64,000 bases of DNA from an uncultured Peptostreptococcaceae bacterium (lineage in GTDB: Bacteria > Bacillota > Clostridia > Peptostreptococcales > Anaerovoracaceae): positions 252,318 to 316,317 of the forward strand of contig CAJUQR010000002.1 in the NCBI GenBank assembly GCA_910588185.1, in the 5' to 3' direction. Numbering within the stretch: the stretch's first letter is position 1; each line of letters starts with the position of its first letter. A program made the translations under genes and the position numbers. The notes beneath the pieces are model-generated. The model did no database searches. It saw only the letters and a list, made by a program, of their open reading frames with translations, and was not told where the DNA came from. Of this stretch, positions 50,347 through 58,780 are shown piece by piece.

Positions 50347-51071
50347 ATTATTTCCTCCCTTTCAAGAACAGGTCCATCTTTGCATATTCTCTTATTGCCA
50401 TACTTTGTTTCACATGAACAGCCCATACAAGCTCCAAACCCACATCCCATCCGTTCTTCAAAGCTATACTGACCAGAAGTCTTTACAATAGCTTCTATTG
50501 CTCTAAACATGTTCTCAGGTCCGCACGTATAAAAATAAGTATAATCTAGATTTTTAAGAACATCTGTTACAAAGCCCTTAGTTCCCACTGAACCGTCTAC
50601 TGTAGCAATATAAACTTCTGTTCCAAGTTCTTCAAACTCTTCTTTAAAAAAGATTTCACTGCTGTTATTAAATCCCAAAATCACTTTTAGCTGTTTACCC
50701 TCTAAAATGAGCTTCTTAGCCAGATTATACATAGGCGGCACTCCGGCTCCTCCTCCGATTAAAACAGGATTTATGCCGCTTTTAGATGTGTTATAGCCGT
50801 TTCCAAGACCTGTGAGTATATCCAGCTCCTCACCTTTTACAAGAGAAGCCATTGCTTCAGTGCCTTTTCCCACTATCTTGTATATTAAGGTAAGACTATG
50901 ATCATCTACATCACATACTGAAATAGGTCTCCTTAGAAAAAAACCTTCTATCTTTATGTTCACAAACTGACCAGCTTTTGTTATATCACTTGTATCTCCT
51001 GCAAGCACCATCTTCATAGTGTTATTCGCAATATTCTTATTTTCTTCTACAGTAAAAATACTCTGTTTCAT
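50340..51071 (-). CDS. pyrK: Dihydroorotate dehydrogenase B, electron-transfer subunit
   Basis: 243 residues from ATG 51071 (AGGAG 8-9 nt upstream; the start eight codons earlier lacks one). It has an FAD domain with RRPISVCDVD and LTGLGNGY, an NAD domain with GGGAGVPPMYNLAK, and a C-terminal [2Fe-2S] cluster with CGFGACMGCSC and a later Cys. Partner of PyrD. Confidence 0.95.
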   Translation of the reverse strand: MKQSIFTVEENKNIANNTMKMVLAGDTSDITKAGQFVNIKIEGFFLRRPISVCDVDDHSLTLIYKIVGKGTEAMASLVKGEELDILTGLGNGYNTSKSGINPVLIGGGAGVPPMYNLAKKLILEGKQLKVILGFNNSSEIFFKEEFEELGTEVYIATVDGSVGTKGFVTDVLKNLDYTYFYTCGPENMFRAIEAIVKTSGQYSFEERMGCGFGACMGCSCETKYGNKRICKDGPVLEREEIIW

Positions 51072-51082
51072 ATTTCTCGCTC

Positions 51083-52252
51083 CTAAATGCTCCATACAGT
51101 TTTATTATTCACTACTGTTTTAAGGCATTTTCCATATACTCTCCAGCCATCAAAAGGTGTTGATTTTCCCATAGATTCAAAGGTTTCCGAATCTATGGAA
51201 TATTCTGTGCCTATATCCCATACGGCATATTCCTTATCTGTATTTGAACATGTAAGTCCAAATCTTTTTCTTGGATTTGTACTCATAAGTTCTATAAGCT
51301 TGTCTAACGTCAATATTCCTGCCTTAACAAGCTTCGTATATAATATAGGAAATGCAGTTTCAAGGCCTGTAATACCCATGGCGCTATCCCTAAGTCCTTT
51401 TGACTTTTCTTCCAAACTATGCGGGGCATGATCGGTAGCTATCATATCTATAGTTCCGTCTAAAATTCCCTCAATTAAAGCCTCTCTGTCCTTTTCACCT
51501 CTTATAGGAGGGTTCATTTTAAATCTACCCTCATCTTTTAACATTCCATCATTTAAAGTCAAATAATGAGGAGCAGTTTCACAAGTAACATCTATTCCTG
51601 CCTTTTTTGCCTCTCTTATAATCGCAACGCTTTCTTTCGCAGAAACATGACACACATGATAGCTGCATCCTGTTTTTGCAGCAAGCTTCAGATCTCTTTC
51701 TATTGGTTTCCACTCGCTTTCAGAACAAATACCCTTATGTCCGTGTTCTGTTGCATAATTTCCTGCATGTATGTATCCGCCGTCTCTCAATGACATATCT
51801 TCACAATGAGCAACTATTATTTTATCAAGTGACTTTGCCATAGCCATGGCTTTTTCCATCATTTCTTCGTTTTCAACACCGACACCGTCATCACTGAATC
51901 CGGCCACAAACGGCGTCATCTCCTGAAAATTTGCTAATGTTCTGCCCTTTTCTCCCATTGTTATAGAACCATAAGGAATCACATTTATAAGCGCATCTCT
52001 TTTTATTATCTCAAGCTGAATATTGAGGTTTTCCAAACTATCAGGTACGGGATTCAAATTTGGCATTGCAAACAAATGGCTATATCCGCTTTTGGCAGCT
52101 GCATTCGTACCTGTCTTAATTGTCTCTTTATAAAAAAATCCCGGCTCCCGAAGATGAACATGTACATCTACGAAAGTAGGGATAGTAATAGTATATTTAT
52201 CTAATTCGTTTTTATCGTTTAGGTCTTTAGTTTTTACTTCCATGGCTCTCAT
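51083..52252 (-). CDS. pyrC: Dihydroorotase (class I), short N-terminus
   Basis: 389 residues. The metal site is DVHVHLREPGFFYKE (HxH), with the carbamylated-Lys region FSDDGVGVENEEMM, AHCEDMSL, YHVCHVSAKES and MIATDHAPHS. Typical class I enzymes have about 40 residues before the HxH motif, forming a small beta domain. Here there are fewer than 30, although the C-terminal part of that domain (YAVWDIGTEYSID) is kept. First gene of the operon; it closes the ring to dihydroorotate. The ATG follows AGGAGG at 5 nt. Confidence 0.95.
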   Translation of the reverse strand: MRAMEVKTKDLNDKNELDKYTITIPTFVDVHVHLREPGFFYKETIKTGTNAAAKSGYSHLFAMPNLNPVPDSLENLNIQLEIIKRDALINVIPYGSITMGEKGRTLANFQEMTPFVAGFSDDGVGVENEEMMEKAMAMAKSLDKIIVAHCEDMSLRDGGYIHAGNYATEHGHKGICSESEWKPIERDLKLAAKTGCSYHVCHVSAKESVAIIREAKKAGIDVTCETAPHYLTLNDGMLKDEGRFKMNPPIRGEKDREALIEGILDGTIDMIATDHAPHSLEEKSKGLRDSAMGITGLETAFPILYTKLVKAGILTLDKLIELMSTNPRKRFGLTCSNTDKEYAVWDIGTEYSIDSETFESMGKSTPFDGWRVYGKCLKTVVNNKTVWSI

Positions 52253-52285
52253 GGGCTCCTCCTTATATCCTTAATAAAAAAGAAA

Positions 52286-52303
52286 ACTCACCCGTCGGCA
52301 AGT
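52286..52303 (-). terminator. pyr leader terminator
   Basis: Minus strand ACTTGCC-GACG-GGTGAGT forms a 7-bp stem (with two G-U pairs) followed by TTTCTTTTTTATT. It lies about 25 nt before the pyrC ribosome binding site, so it is an attenuator. Confidence 0.7.
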
Positions 52304-52355
52304 CATACTCATAAAAAGAACATGGTCAAAAATCCCATAAGCTTCTCATTATATC

Positions 52356-52390
52356 AATCTTGCCGATATCTCTGTATCGAATTAAAGATT
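52356..52390 (-). promoter_or_regulatory. PyrR-type RNA binding loop (anti-antiterminator)
   Basis: In the transcript AAUCUU pairs with AAGAUU (lower stem). An asymmetric bulge UAAU/C follows, then UCGAUA pairs with UAUCGG (upper stem), closed by hexaloop CAGAGA. PyrR recognises exactly this architecture, with hexaloop consensus CNGNGA. The 3' arm UCGGCAAG can instead pair with CUUGCCGA of the terminator, giving an antiterminator. Confidence 0.65.
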
Positions 52391-52402
52391 TACTTCCTAA
52401 AA

Positions 52403-52431
52403 AGAATACCACTTTATATGCTGTCCGTCAA
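52403..52431 (-). promoter_or_regulatory. pyr operon promoter
   Basis: Minus strand TTGACG (52431-52426), 17-nt spacer, TATTCT (52408-52403). The start point would be near 52396, six bases before the PyrR-type loop. The 120 bp further upstream, to the pseudogene, show no gene. Confidence 0.65.
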
Positions 52432-52555
52432 GTCTTATATCACTTTTAACTATACAATTTTTTCATTCAATGTACTTTTACAACATCATAAACAAATAAC
52501 TTTCATCTCTCGCTTCCTACGATTAAATAACATAAAAAACTGGTATATAATCTTA

Positions 52556-52889
52556 TATGTCAGTCATTACTACTGTATTGGCTCCTACTACATACTCTAT
52601 CACCAGCTCTGTACTATTTCCTACCTCATCTGTTACAGTCACCTTTACTATGTATGTTCCTGCCTTGCTTAAATCTATCTCCCCTGTCTCTTTTCCGTCT
52701 CTCTATCTTTACTTCTGAATATGTTAAAGTACCATCACTCTTCGCTGGTGTCATCACATATCTGTCATGTATCCACTCTTCTATCTCTTCTCTGCTAAGT
52801 ACCTTATCCTCCTGCTTTCTATTCCAGAGATTCTAAAGTCTATTATGTATCATATATGATACCCCCCCCTCCCGTACATTTTTGTCAAG
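52556..52889 (-). pseudogene. Deleted copy of the C-type-lectin-like surface protein gene
   Basis: 52556-52818 is a near copy of 55274-55538, the code for about 87 residues near the C-terminus of the 800-residue surface protein. It has a 2-bp deletion in CCGTCTCTCT. 52819-52889 is a near copy of that gene's promoter and leader (57575-57644). The two parts are joined directly, so nearly 2 kb of coding sequence is gone. The frame ends at a stop after MTDI, exactly where the intact protein has its IPKTDD sorting signal and membrane anchor. The promoter copy has a 21-nt spacer (C8-T-C3 on the plus strand). Not expected to give a working protein. Confidence 0.85.
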
Positions 52890-52922
52890 ATTCTAATCAT
52901 AATATATTTATAAAAATACAAC

Positions 52923-52948
52923 AAAATCGCCTGCTGACAGGCGATTTT
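52923..52948 (-). terminator. Terminator of tmcAL
   Basis: AAAATCGCCTG and CAGGCGATTTT are perfect 11-bp arms with a 4-nt loop, 11 bp after the tmcAL stop. Confidence 0.85.
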
Positions 52949-52958
52949 ATATTAATAT

Positions 52959-54140
52959 TTATAAAATTTTTCTTGGCATATTCACATATTCAGAATTTAA
53001 ATACAAATCTCTTTCTGTTGCTAAATTATACAAATCTGCTGCCAATATATCTTTTTCAATGGCAGGTAAAATATATTCACAATTTAACAAATCTTTGTTT
53101 ATATTGGTTATAATAGGCAATTGACAGATTTCGCTTTTTTTAATCTGCTTAAGATATGTGCTTCCTTTTTCATTGAATGCTAACACTCTTATATAATTAC
53201 AATAATTATCATATTTTTTAATATCAAGCAAAACATGCATTAAGAACCTATCTATTCTTGTTCTCGTATATCTTTTAGATTTTAACTGTTCGGCCAGTGC
53301 CTCATATGAAGAAACATTCCTGATAGCTTTTTTTATTTTATTTCCCAAGCCTTCTCCTCCAGCTGATACAGAATCAAGCTCTTCTGCTGTTTTGCTGAGA
53401 ACATTTTGGCATATCATCTTAAAAATAATATGCTCTGACGGAGAATTTCCCCTTTTGAGAAGTTCATAAACTGTCTCAGGAATAAAAGAATTAACTGCTT
53501 TTCCATGATCTATCATATATCTTATAGCAGTGGCAGAAGCTATATCATCGTATATTTCAATATCATTATAGCCGCTTCCTCTGCGCTTAACAGTAATCGG
53601 CTCTGCTTTATCAATACTCCTTAAATATTCTATAGCTAATATGTTATTAGGTAAATCTAGCATCTCAGAATATTCATTATTTAAAATACCAGCTAAAGCT
53701 TCTTTTCTTGCCCTTGGATATGCCAATCCCGATTTAACCTTTTCCCTTATAATATCTTCTATTTCAGTATTTCCCTCTGAAATTACCCGGGCAATATGCG
53801 AAAGATTTTCAATATTTCCCGACTCACTGCCAAAGGAAATCCATGTTACACCTAAATTTTCTAATATTTTTACCGCCGCATTTGCAAAATAAGGTGCAGA
53901 ATTACATGCAAAAACTGTAGGTATTTCTACTACCAGATCTACCCCATTTTTTACTGCTGCCTCTGCTCTATCCCATTTATCTGCAATGGGCATATTTCCT
54001 CGCTGCACGAAATTGCCGCTCATAGCAGCGACCACCACTTCCGCACCTGTCATCTTAACAGATTCTTCAATATGATAAAGATGACCATTGTGAAAAGGAT
54101 TATATTCAGCTATTATACCTAAACTCTTTTTCTCATTCAT
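52959..54140 (-). CDS. tmcAL: tRNA(Met) cytidine acetate ligase (YlbM family)
   Basis: 393 residues from ATG 54140, just after the ylbJ stop. Nucleotidyltransferase-like N-terminus with IIAEYNPFHNGHLYHIEES (HxGH), VVAAMSGNFVQRGNMPIADK, and the family segments NNILAIEYLRS and VKRRGSGYND. In Bacillus TmcAL makes N4-acetylcytidine at the wobble base of elongator tRNA-Met using acetate and ATP. It is paired with ylbJ as in many Firmicutes. The ribosome binding site is weak, so coupling to ylbJ is likely. Confidence 0.93.
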   Translation of the reverse strand: MNEKKSLGIIAEYNPFHNGHLYHIEESVKMTGAEVVVAAMSGNFVQRGNMPIADKWDRAEAAVKNGVDLVVEIPTVFACNSAPYFANAAVKILENLGVTWISFGSESGNIENLSHIARVISEGNTEIEDIIREKVKSGLAYPRARKEALAGILNNEYSEMLDLPNNILAIEYLRSIDKAEPITVKRRGSGYNDIEIYDDIASATAIRYMIDHGKAVNSFIPETVYELLKRGNSPSEHIIFKMICQNVLSKTAEELDSVSAGGEGLGNKIKKAIRNVSSYEALAEQLKSKRYTRTRIDRFLMHVLLDIKKYDNYCNYIRVLAFNEKGSTYLKQIKKSEICQLPIITNINKDLLNCEYILPAIEKDILAADLYNLATERDLYLNSEYVNMPRKIL

Positions 54141-54144
54141 GCAT

Positions 54145-55053
54145 TTATAATACCACAAAGTTGACCAATATTACAGCCACAATTGCAGCTATAATTCCAT
54201 GTGTAACCTTCATAGTAAATATATCTTTTATACCTATTCCTGATTTTCTCGCCATAGATGCCGATTGACCTACAATTGACATACCTCCGAAAGACACCAT
54301 CATTGAAGCAAGAACTACTTTCATATTAATTCCTATATTGCACATTCCCATCTGGTTTATACCAACTGTCATTTCAAAAAATCCCTTTATGCAGGCACAT
54401 AGTGTATTATTGCTAATCATGTCAAATAATCCAGCCTTATCAAGCAAATTTATTCCTATTGTAAACATTATAAGGTATGCCAATATTATGGCCATTGCTT
54501 TGAATCCGCCTGTTATTGCATATGTAAAATTCTCCAGATAATCACCTTTTGGTACAAATTTAGTTCTTGTACTTATTTTTTTAGTTCTGTTGATGTCTAT
54601 ATAAAGCATTCCATTTAACAGTCCTCCAAGATAATGGGCTATTGCAACTATTACAGCGCCCTTGCTGCTGCCAATGAACTCTCCTATGGTAAACAGAATA
54701 AATGCAGGTCCTGTTACCATAGAGTAACTTAAAACCCATTTTCCCTCTTCCAGCGAAAGTCTTTCCTCCTTAACATAATCGCCTACCACCTTTGCTCCCA
54801 TAGGATACCCTGAAAGGAATGCCATGACAAAAGGATATATTCTCGGCGGCAATTTCTGAAGATCTCCTGTACGTTTTATAAAATCAGAAAAAATAAAAAA
54901 CGGCAATAGTACAGGGACTATGGAGTTTGCCCATATTATTATAGCTGCTTTAGAGCCCTCTTCCGTCACCTCCGGAAACAGCACCATCGCAAAAGCAAAT
55001 AGAAAAGCGGCTGCAACTACCAACTTGTTAATAATTATTTTCTTATCTTTCAT
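54145..55053 (-). CDS. ylbJ: Sporulation integral membrane protein YlbJ
   Basis: 302 residues with about eight hydrophobic helices and nucleoside-recognition (Gate) type segments (ANSIVPVLLPFFIFSDFI; FLSGYPMGAKVVGDYV; MVTGPAFILFTIGEFIG). YlbJ is needed for spore cortex formation in Bacillus; its transported substrate is not known. In most genomes it follows coaD; here a surface-protein gene and a coiled-coil gene stand between them. Confidence 0.9.
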   Translation of the reverse strand: MKDKKIIINKLVVAAAFLFAFAMVLFPEVTEEGSKAAIIIWANSIVPVLLPFFIFSDFIKRTGDLQKLPPRIYPFVMAFLSGYPMGAKVVGDYVKEERLSLEEGKWVLSYSMVTGPAFILFTIGEFIGSSKGAVIVAIAHYLGGLLNGMLYIDINRTKKISTRTKFVPKGDYLENFTYAITGGFKAMAIILAYLIMFTIGINLLDKAGLFDMISNNTLCACIKGFFEMTVGINQMGMCNIGINMKVVLASMMVSFGGMSIVGQSASMARKSGIGIKDIFTMKVTHGIIAAIVAVILVNFVVL

Positions 55054-55112
55054 ACTAAAATCATATTAACTTTTTCTGATTTGATGAATAAAAGTTTATA
55101 TTTTATGCACAT

Positions 55113-55146
55113 AAAAGCGGATGTACATTTAAGTACATCCGCTTTT
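55113..55146 (-). terminator. Terminator of the lectin-like surface protein gene
   Basis: AAAAGCGGATGTAC and GTACATCCGCTTTT are perfect 14-bp arms with a 6-nt loop, 14 bp after the stop. Confidence 0.88.
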
Positions 55147-55159
55147 GTTTCATAATAAT

Positions 55160-57562
55160 CTATGCTTTTCTTCTCATATAGTAAGCAGTAAGAACTCCCA
55201 TCATTAACATCATGACTCCCATCATCAGTATGGATATCCTCATAGATGCCATCATAGTATCATCTGTCTTAGGTATGTCAGTCATTACTACTGTATCAGC
55301 TCCTACCACATACTCTATCACCAGCTCTGTACTGTTTCCTACCTCATCTGTTACAGTTACCTTTACTATGTATGTTCCTGCCTTGCTTAAGTCTATCTCC
55401 CCTGTCTCTTTCCCGTCTCTCTCTATCTTTACTTCTGAATATGTTAAAGTACCATCGCTCTTCGCCGGTGTTATCACATATCTGTCATGTATCCACTCTT
55501 CTATCTCTTCTCTGCTAAGTACCTTATCCTCCTGCTTTACCTCCACTCTGTCTCCTACTACTGCATGATTGGTTCCGTCTGTATCCTCTGTAACTGATAT
55601 TACCTTAGGCGGTTCTTTCGGTGTCGGTTCTTTTGGTGATAACGTTACTTCCGGAGCCTTCTTTGATATTATCTTTACTTCCCATGTATCATATGTGATT
55701 GTATAGTTGCTCTTTGCTTCTTCACTCATATTTGGAAAGCTTACACTTAATGTATATATCCCTTCCTCCGGGTTATCTCTGTTAAGTTCCTTATCTGACA
55801 TCACACATGTATATACAGGCTCTCCCAGTGTATCAAGAAGCTTATCCCCATATGCAAGCATACTCTGGAGTTTTGCTCTCTCTGATGCCTTGCTTACCAT
55901 ACGGCTTATACTTCTTCCTACACTTGAGTCTCCTCTGTATTCTGATGCATCATTTGAATATTCATATGGAAGCGCTATCCCTACAAAGCTCTCTCTTACT
56001 GCAAAGGATGGGGATATATGAAGCGGTCTTGGTACTATCTTTCCAGGTACTTCAATATTTCCATCTACTATGCCTATCACCTCATAGTCTATTGAGTCTT
56101 TTCCTGTCAATCTTACTCCATTCAGAGTTATTGTTTTTGCTTCCTTAACATTCTTACTGTTAAATTCTGCTTTATCATACTCTAATCTCACATCTCCAAG
56201 ATTACTTAACTCTATCTCTTCTGTGTACTCTGTCTTTCCATCATATACCTTTACATATTCTGCTTCTTTTGATATATCTATCTTCTTTGATACTATCTTA
56301 AATTTATCTTCTCCGTCATTATGGTCAGGTATACTTGATACTACTTTGTACTCTCCCGGATGTTTTGGTACTTCATCTATCTTTTCCCATGTTCCATCGG
56401 GCTTCTTTTCGTAATATGTATATTCAGGATCTACAGGCTTACCATTGATGGTAGTTTTCACATCTATCGGCTCTCCTGCTTCTATGTCTTCTGCCTTGGT
56501 TGTTAGAGTTTTTCCTGTAGGGTCAAGATTTATCTCTACTACTGATGCTTCTACCCCTATTATATCTGTTATAGGTTCATCATCAGGCATATCTCCAAAC
56601 TCTATGATATATGCGCATGAGGTAGTGCCAGCATAGTCATTCCATGCACCTAATACAGCATCTGCTGTTTTTACACCCCACATATGCGTACAATGCTCTC
56701 CGCTGCCAGCGTTATTTGGCTCATAATGTCCTTCATCAGACCAGTGAGTATACATATGTGAAGTACCTGCAGTTCCAAACGAACCTTCCCAGAAAGCCTG
56801 TCCTGCCTCTGGTCCTGTTGCCCAGAAGTATCTTGCCTGTCCTCCTCCATAAAGTGATGTTGTAGGTGTTCCATTGATATTTAAGTCTAGTCCTGTAAGA
56901 TATGATGGCTGGCATGTTCCTCCAAGCCATGTGTTCATCTGTATCATTGAATAAAGGTAATTATTCTCTTCTTCACTCGTTACTGTTGCAAGATATCCTT
57001 TCATTCCCATATATGTAGCTGCCGCAGCATTATCTCTTGCTGTTGTCCATGGCACAGGGTTATTTACTGCTAAATAGTAATGTCCATTCTCTGCATTGTA
57101 GTCATATATGTTATCTGCTTTCTTTGCGCTGGCGCTGAATCTAAGCTTCTTTATTGCTCCTGAACCGCTAAGCGAGATATTTAAATTTTCTCTCAAGAAA
57201 CTTTCCCAGTCGCTTGCTGACTTGCCGTCTGCATTTATAGATACATTTCCCTGCTTACTTCCTGCAAGTAATGCAAATCCGTCTTTTTCTGTGACCGTTA
57301 TTGCATCAGTACTCTCTATAGCGCTGGTGAACTGTACTGTTATGCTCTTTACTTCTATGCCCTCAGGTACGGTCAATTTTAATTCAGGGAATCTGTATGT
57401 AGTCGCTCCTTCTGAAATTGGTTCTGCCATTCCTGTTTCTATCAACATTACTTCTGTATCTGCTGCTGCAAGGTTAGGATAAAGTACCCATCCTGTACAT
57501 ACTATGGCTGCTATCAATACAAGAATTATTATGCATTTAATATTATTTCTTAATGTATGCAT
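55160..57562 (-). CDS. C-type-lectin-like, cell-wall-anchored surface protein
   Basis: 800 residues. A signal peptide (1-34, ending NLAAAD) is followed by a bacterial beta domain and a C-type-lectin-like domain at about 155-323 (NGHYYLAVNNPVPWTTARDNA, GYLATVTSEEENNYL, WSDEGHYEPNN, GAWNDY, CAYIIEFG). A YDG-type repeat domain lies at about 440-515 (VKVYDGKTEYTEE), then bacterial Ig-like regions up to 755. DIPKTDD, a hydrophobic helix (about 773-795) and RRKA form a sortase-like anchor, with IPKTD in place of LPXTG. Lectin-like domains bind sugars or proteins, so an adhesin is likely. Its promoter contains a run of nine G. It interrupts the coaD-ylbJ block. GGAGGGG precedes ATG 57562. Confidence 0.85.
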   Translation of the reverse strand: MHTLRNNIKCIIILVLIAAIVCTGWVLYPNLAAADTEVMLIETGMAEPISEGATTYRFPELKLTVPEGIEVKSITVQFTSAIESTDAITVTEKDGFALLAGSKQGNVSINADGKSASDWESFLRENLNISLSGSGAIKKLRFSASAKKADNIYDYNAENGHYYLAVNNPVPWTTARDNAAAATYMGMKGYLATVTSEEENNYLYSMIQMNTWLGGTCQPSYLTGLDLNINGTPTTSLYGGGQARYFWATGPEAGQAFWEGSFGTAGTSHMYTHWSDEGHYEPNNAGSGEHCTHMWGVKTADAVLGAWNDYAGTTSCAYIIEFGDMPDDEPITDIIGVEASVVEINLDPTGKTLTTKAEDIEAGEPIDVKTTINGKPVDPEYTYYEKKPDGTWEKIDEVPKHPGEYKVVSSIPDHNDGEDKFKIVSKKIDISKEAEYVKVYDGKTEYTEEIELSNLGDVRLEYDKAEFNSKNVKEAKTITLNGVRLTGKDSIDYEVIGIVDGNIEVPGKIVPRPLHISPSFAVRESFVGIALPYEYSNDASEYRGDSSVGRSISRMVSKASERAKLQSMLAYGDKLLDTLGEPVYTCVMSDKELNRDNPEEGIYTLSVSFPNMSEEAKSNYTITYDTWEVKIISKKAPEVTLSPKEPTPKEPPKVISVTEDTDGTNHAVVGDRVEVKQEDKVLSREEIEEWIHDRYVITPAKSDGTLTYSEVKIERDGKETGEIDLSKAGTYIVKVTVTDEVGNSTELVIEYVVGADTVVMTDIPKTDDTMMASMRISILMMGVMMLMMGVLTAYYMRRKA

Positions 57563-57604
57563 CTTCCCCTCCCTCTCTATTCTAGAGATTCTAAAGTCTA
57601 TTAT

Positions 57605-57643
57605 GTATCATATATGATACCCCCCCCCGTATATTTTTGTCAA
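57605..57643 (-). promoter_or_regulatory. Promoter with poly-G spacer and palindromic operator
   Basis: Minus strand TTGACA (57643-57638), 18-nt spacer, TATCAT (57619-57614). The spacer holds nine consecutive G residues (57628-57620). GTATCATATATGATAC, a perfect 16-bp palindrome (57605-57620), covers the -10. Slippage in the G tract would alter the -35/-10 distance. Both parts are repeated upstream of the pseudogene at 52846-52888 with a 21-nt spacer. Confidence 0.7.
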
Positions 57644-57688
57644 GTTAATTTAAAATGATTTCTGCAAAGCAATAAATACAAAAAAATA

Positions 57689-57711
57689 ACGGTAATCAAT
57701 ATGATTACCGT
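57689..57711 (-). terminator. Terminator of the coiled-coil gene
   Basis: ACGGTAATC and GATTACCGT arms with a 5-nt loop followed by TATTTTTTTG on the minus strand, 15 bp after the stop. Confidence 0.85.
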
Positions 57712-57725
57712 CATAAATAATATCG

Positions 57726-58295
57726 CTATTCTTCTATACTTTCAGCAAATGTACCTGACTCAACTTCGTTTTGAGTTTTATATGCCAAATTCTTCATTTC
57801 TTCTCTGTTAGCAGCCAAAATATCATTTACCTGAGCAAACGTAGCCTCAAGATTACTGTACATTTCTCCGAAATACTTCATACTAAGCTCGTCCATTTGT
57901 CCCTGCATATCATACAGAATCTTGTCTACATAATCATAAGTTCTCATTCTCATCACGCGAGCATGAGTTTCTGCATCTTGTTTGATCTCTGCGGCAAGCT
58001 TAGTCGCTCTTATGGTAATATCATCCGTTTCAACCAAATAATCTGCTTGCTTTTTAGCTTCTCTTATAATACGTTCATATTCGGTTTTTGCTTCAGATAA
58101 AATTCTATCTCGTTCATCTCTTATCCATTTTGCCTGTTGTACATCATCAGGCAATGCAAGTCTAATCTCACGAACAATCTGGAAAATCTCTTCGGCATCA
58201 AGCATAATCTTACCTGTCAAAGGAAGTCCTGTCGCTTCGTCAACTATATCCTCTAATTCTTCAAGAAGTTCTAAAACTTTCATTGTATTTTCCAT
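57726..58295 (-). CDS. Coiled-coil protein of unknown function next to coaD
   Basis: 189 residues from ATG 58295, which shares one base with the coaD stop (TAATG), so it is translationally coupled. The first 45 residues (MKVLELLEELEDIVDEATGLPLTGKIMLDAEEIFQIV) are followed by a long charged helix (RDERDRILSEAKTEYERIIREAKKQADYLV). The sequence resembles clostridial proteins often labelled ATPase or V-type ATPase subunit H-like, but I see no nucleotide-binding motif. A cytoplasmic scaffold or division-related protein is possible. Function unknown. Confidence 0.7.
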   Translation of the reverse strand: MENTMKVLELLEELEDIVDEATGLPLTGKIMLDAEEIFQIVREIRLALPDDVQQAKWIRDERDRILSEAKTEYERIIREAKKQADYLVETDDITIRATKLAAEIKQDAETHARVMRMRTYDYVDKILYDMQGQMDELSMKYFGEMYSNLEATFAQVNDILAANREEMKNLAYKTQNEVESGTFAESIEE

Positions 58296-58780
58296 TACTT
58301 GTTCAATCTCCCTTTCATTTTTTCTAGTACACAAGGCGGCACAAGCATGTCCCCTTTTCCTCCAAGAGAAATAACCTGTTTTGCCATTGTTGAGCTTACA
58401 AAAGCATATTTGGAATCAGACATCAAAAACACTGTTTCAATCTTATCATTATAAAGATACTGATGAAGCTGCGCCATCTGCTGTTCGTTGTCAAAGTCCG
58501 ACATCCCTCTCAGCCCTCTGACTACTACATTAAATTCATTTTTATTAACAAAATCTGCTAAAAGCCCATCGCACATATCCACTTTTACATTTGGCATATA
58601 TGCTGTTGCTTCTTTAATCATTTCCATTCTTTCTTCAAAAGAAAACATGGTCTTTTTTTCTAGATTTACAACAACTCCGACTACAATTTCGTCAAAAATA
58701 CCGGCAGCTCTTTCTATTATATCAAGATGACCTAAAGTCAGCGGATCGAAAGAACCGGCGTACAGCGCCTTTGTCTTCAT
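58295..58780 (-). CDS. coaD: Phosphopantetheine adenylyltransferase
   Basis: 161 residues from ATG 58780, with GGAGG 5 nt upstream. GSFDPLTLGHLDIIERAA holds the TxGH site, VVRGLRGMSDFDNEQQMA binds substrate, and SSTMAKQVISLGG matches the ISSTxVR region. Penultimate step of coenzyme A synthesis. It lies about 85 bp after rsmD, as in most Firmicutes. Confidence 0.97.
   Translation of the reverse strand: MKTKALYAGSFDPLTLGHLDIIERAAGIFDEIVVGVVVNLEKKTMFSFEERMEMIKEATAYMPNVKVDMCDGLLADFVNKNEFNVVVRGLRGMSDFDNEQQMAQLHQYLYNDKIETVFLMSDSKYAFVSSTMAKQVISLGGKGDMLVPPCVLEKMKGRLNK

Noticed and set aside
52654..52836. 60-codon frame on the + strand
   Set aside because: It lies opposite the deleted copy of the surface protein gene and matches the shadow frame of the intact copy.
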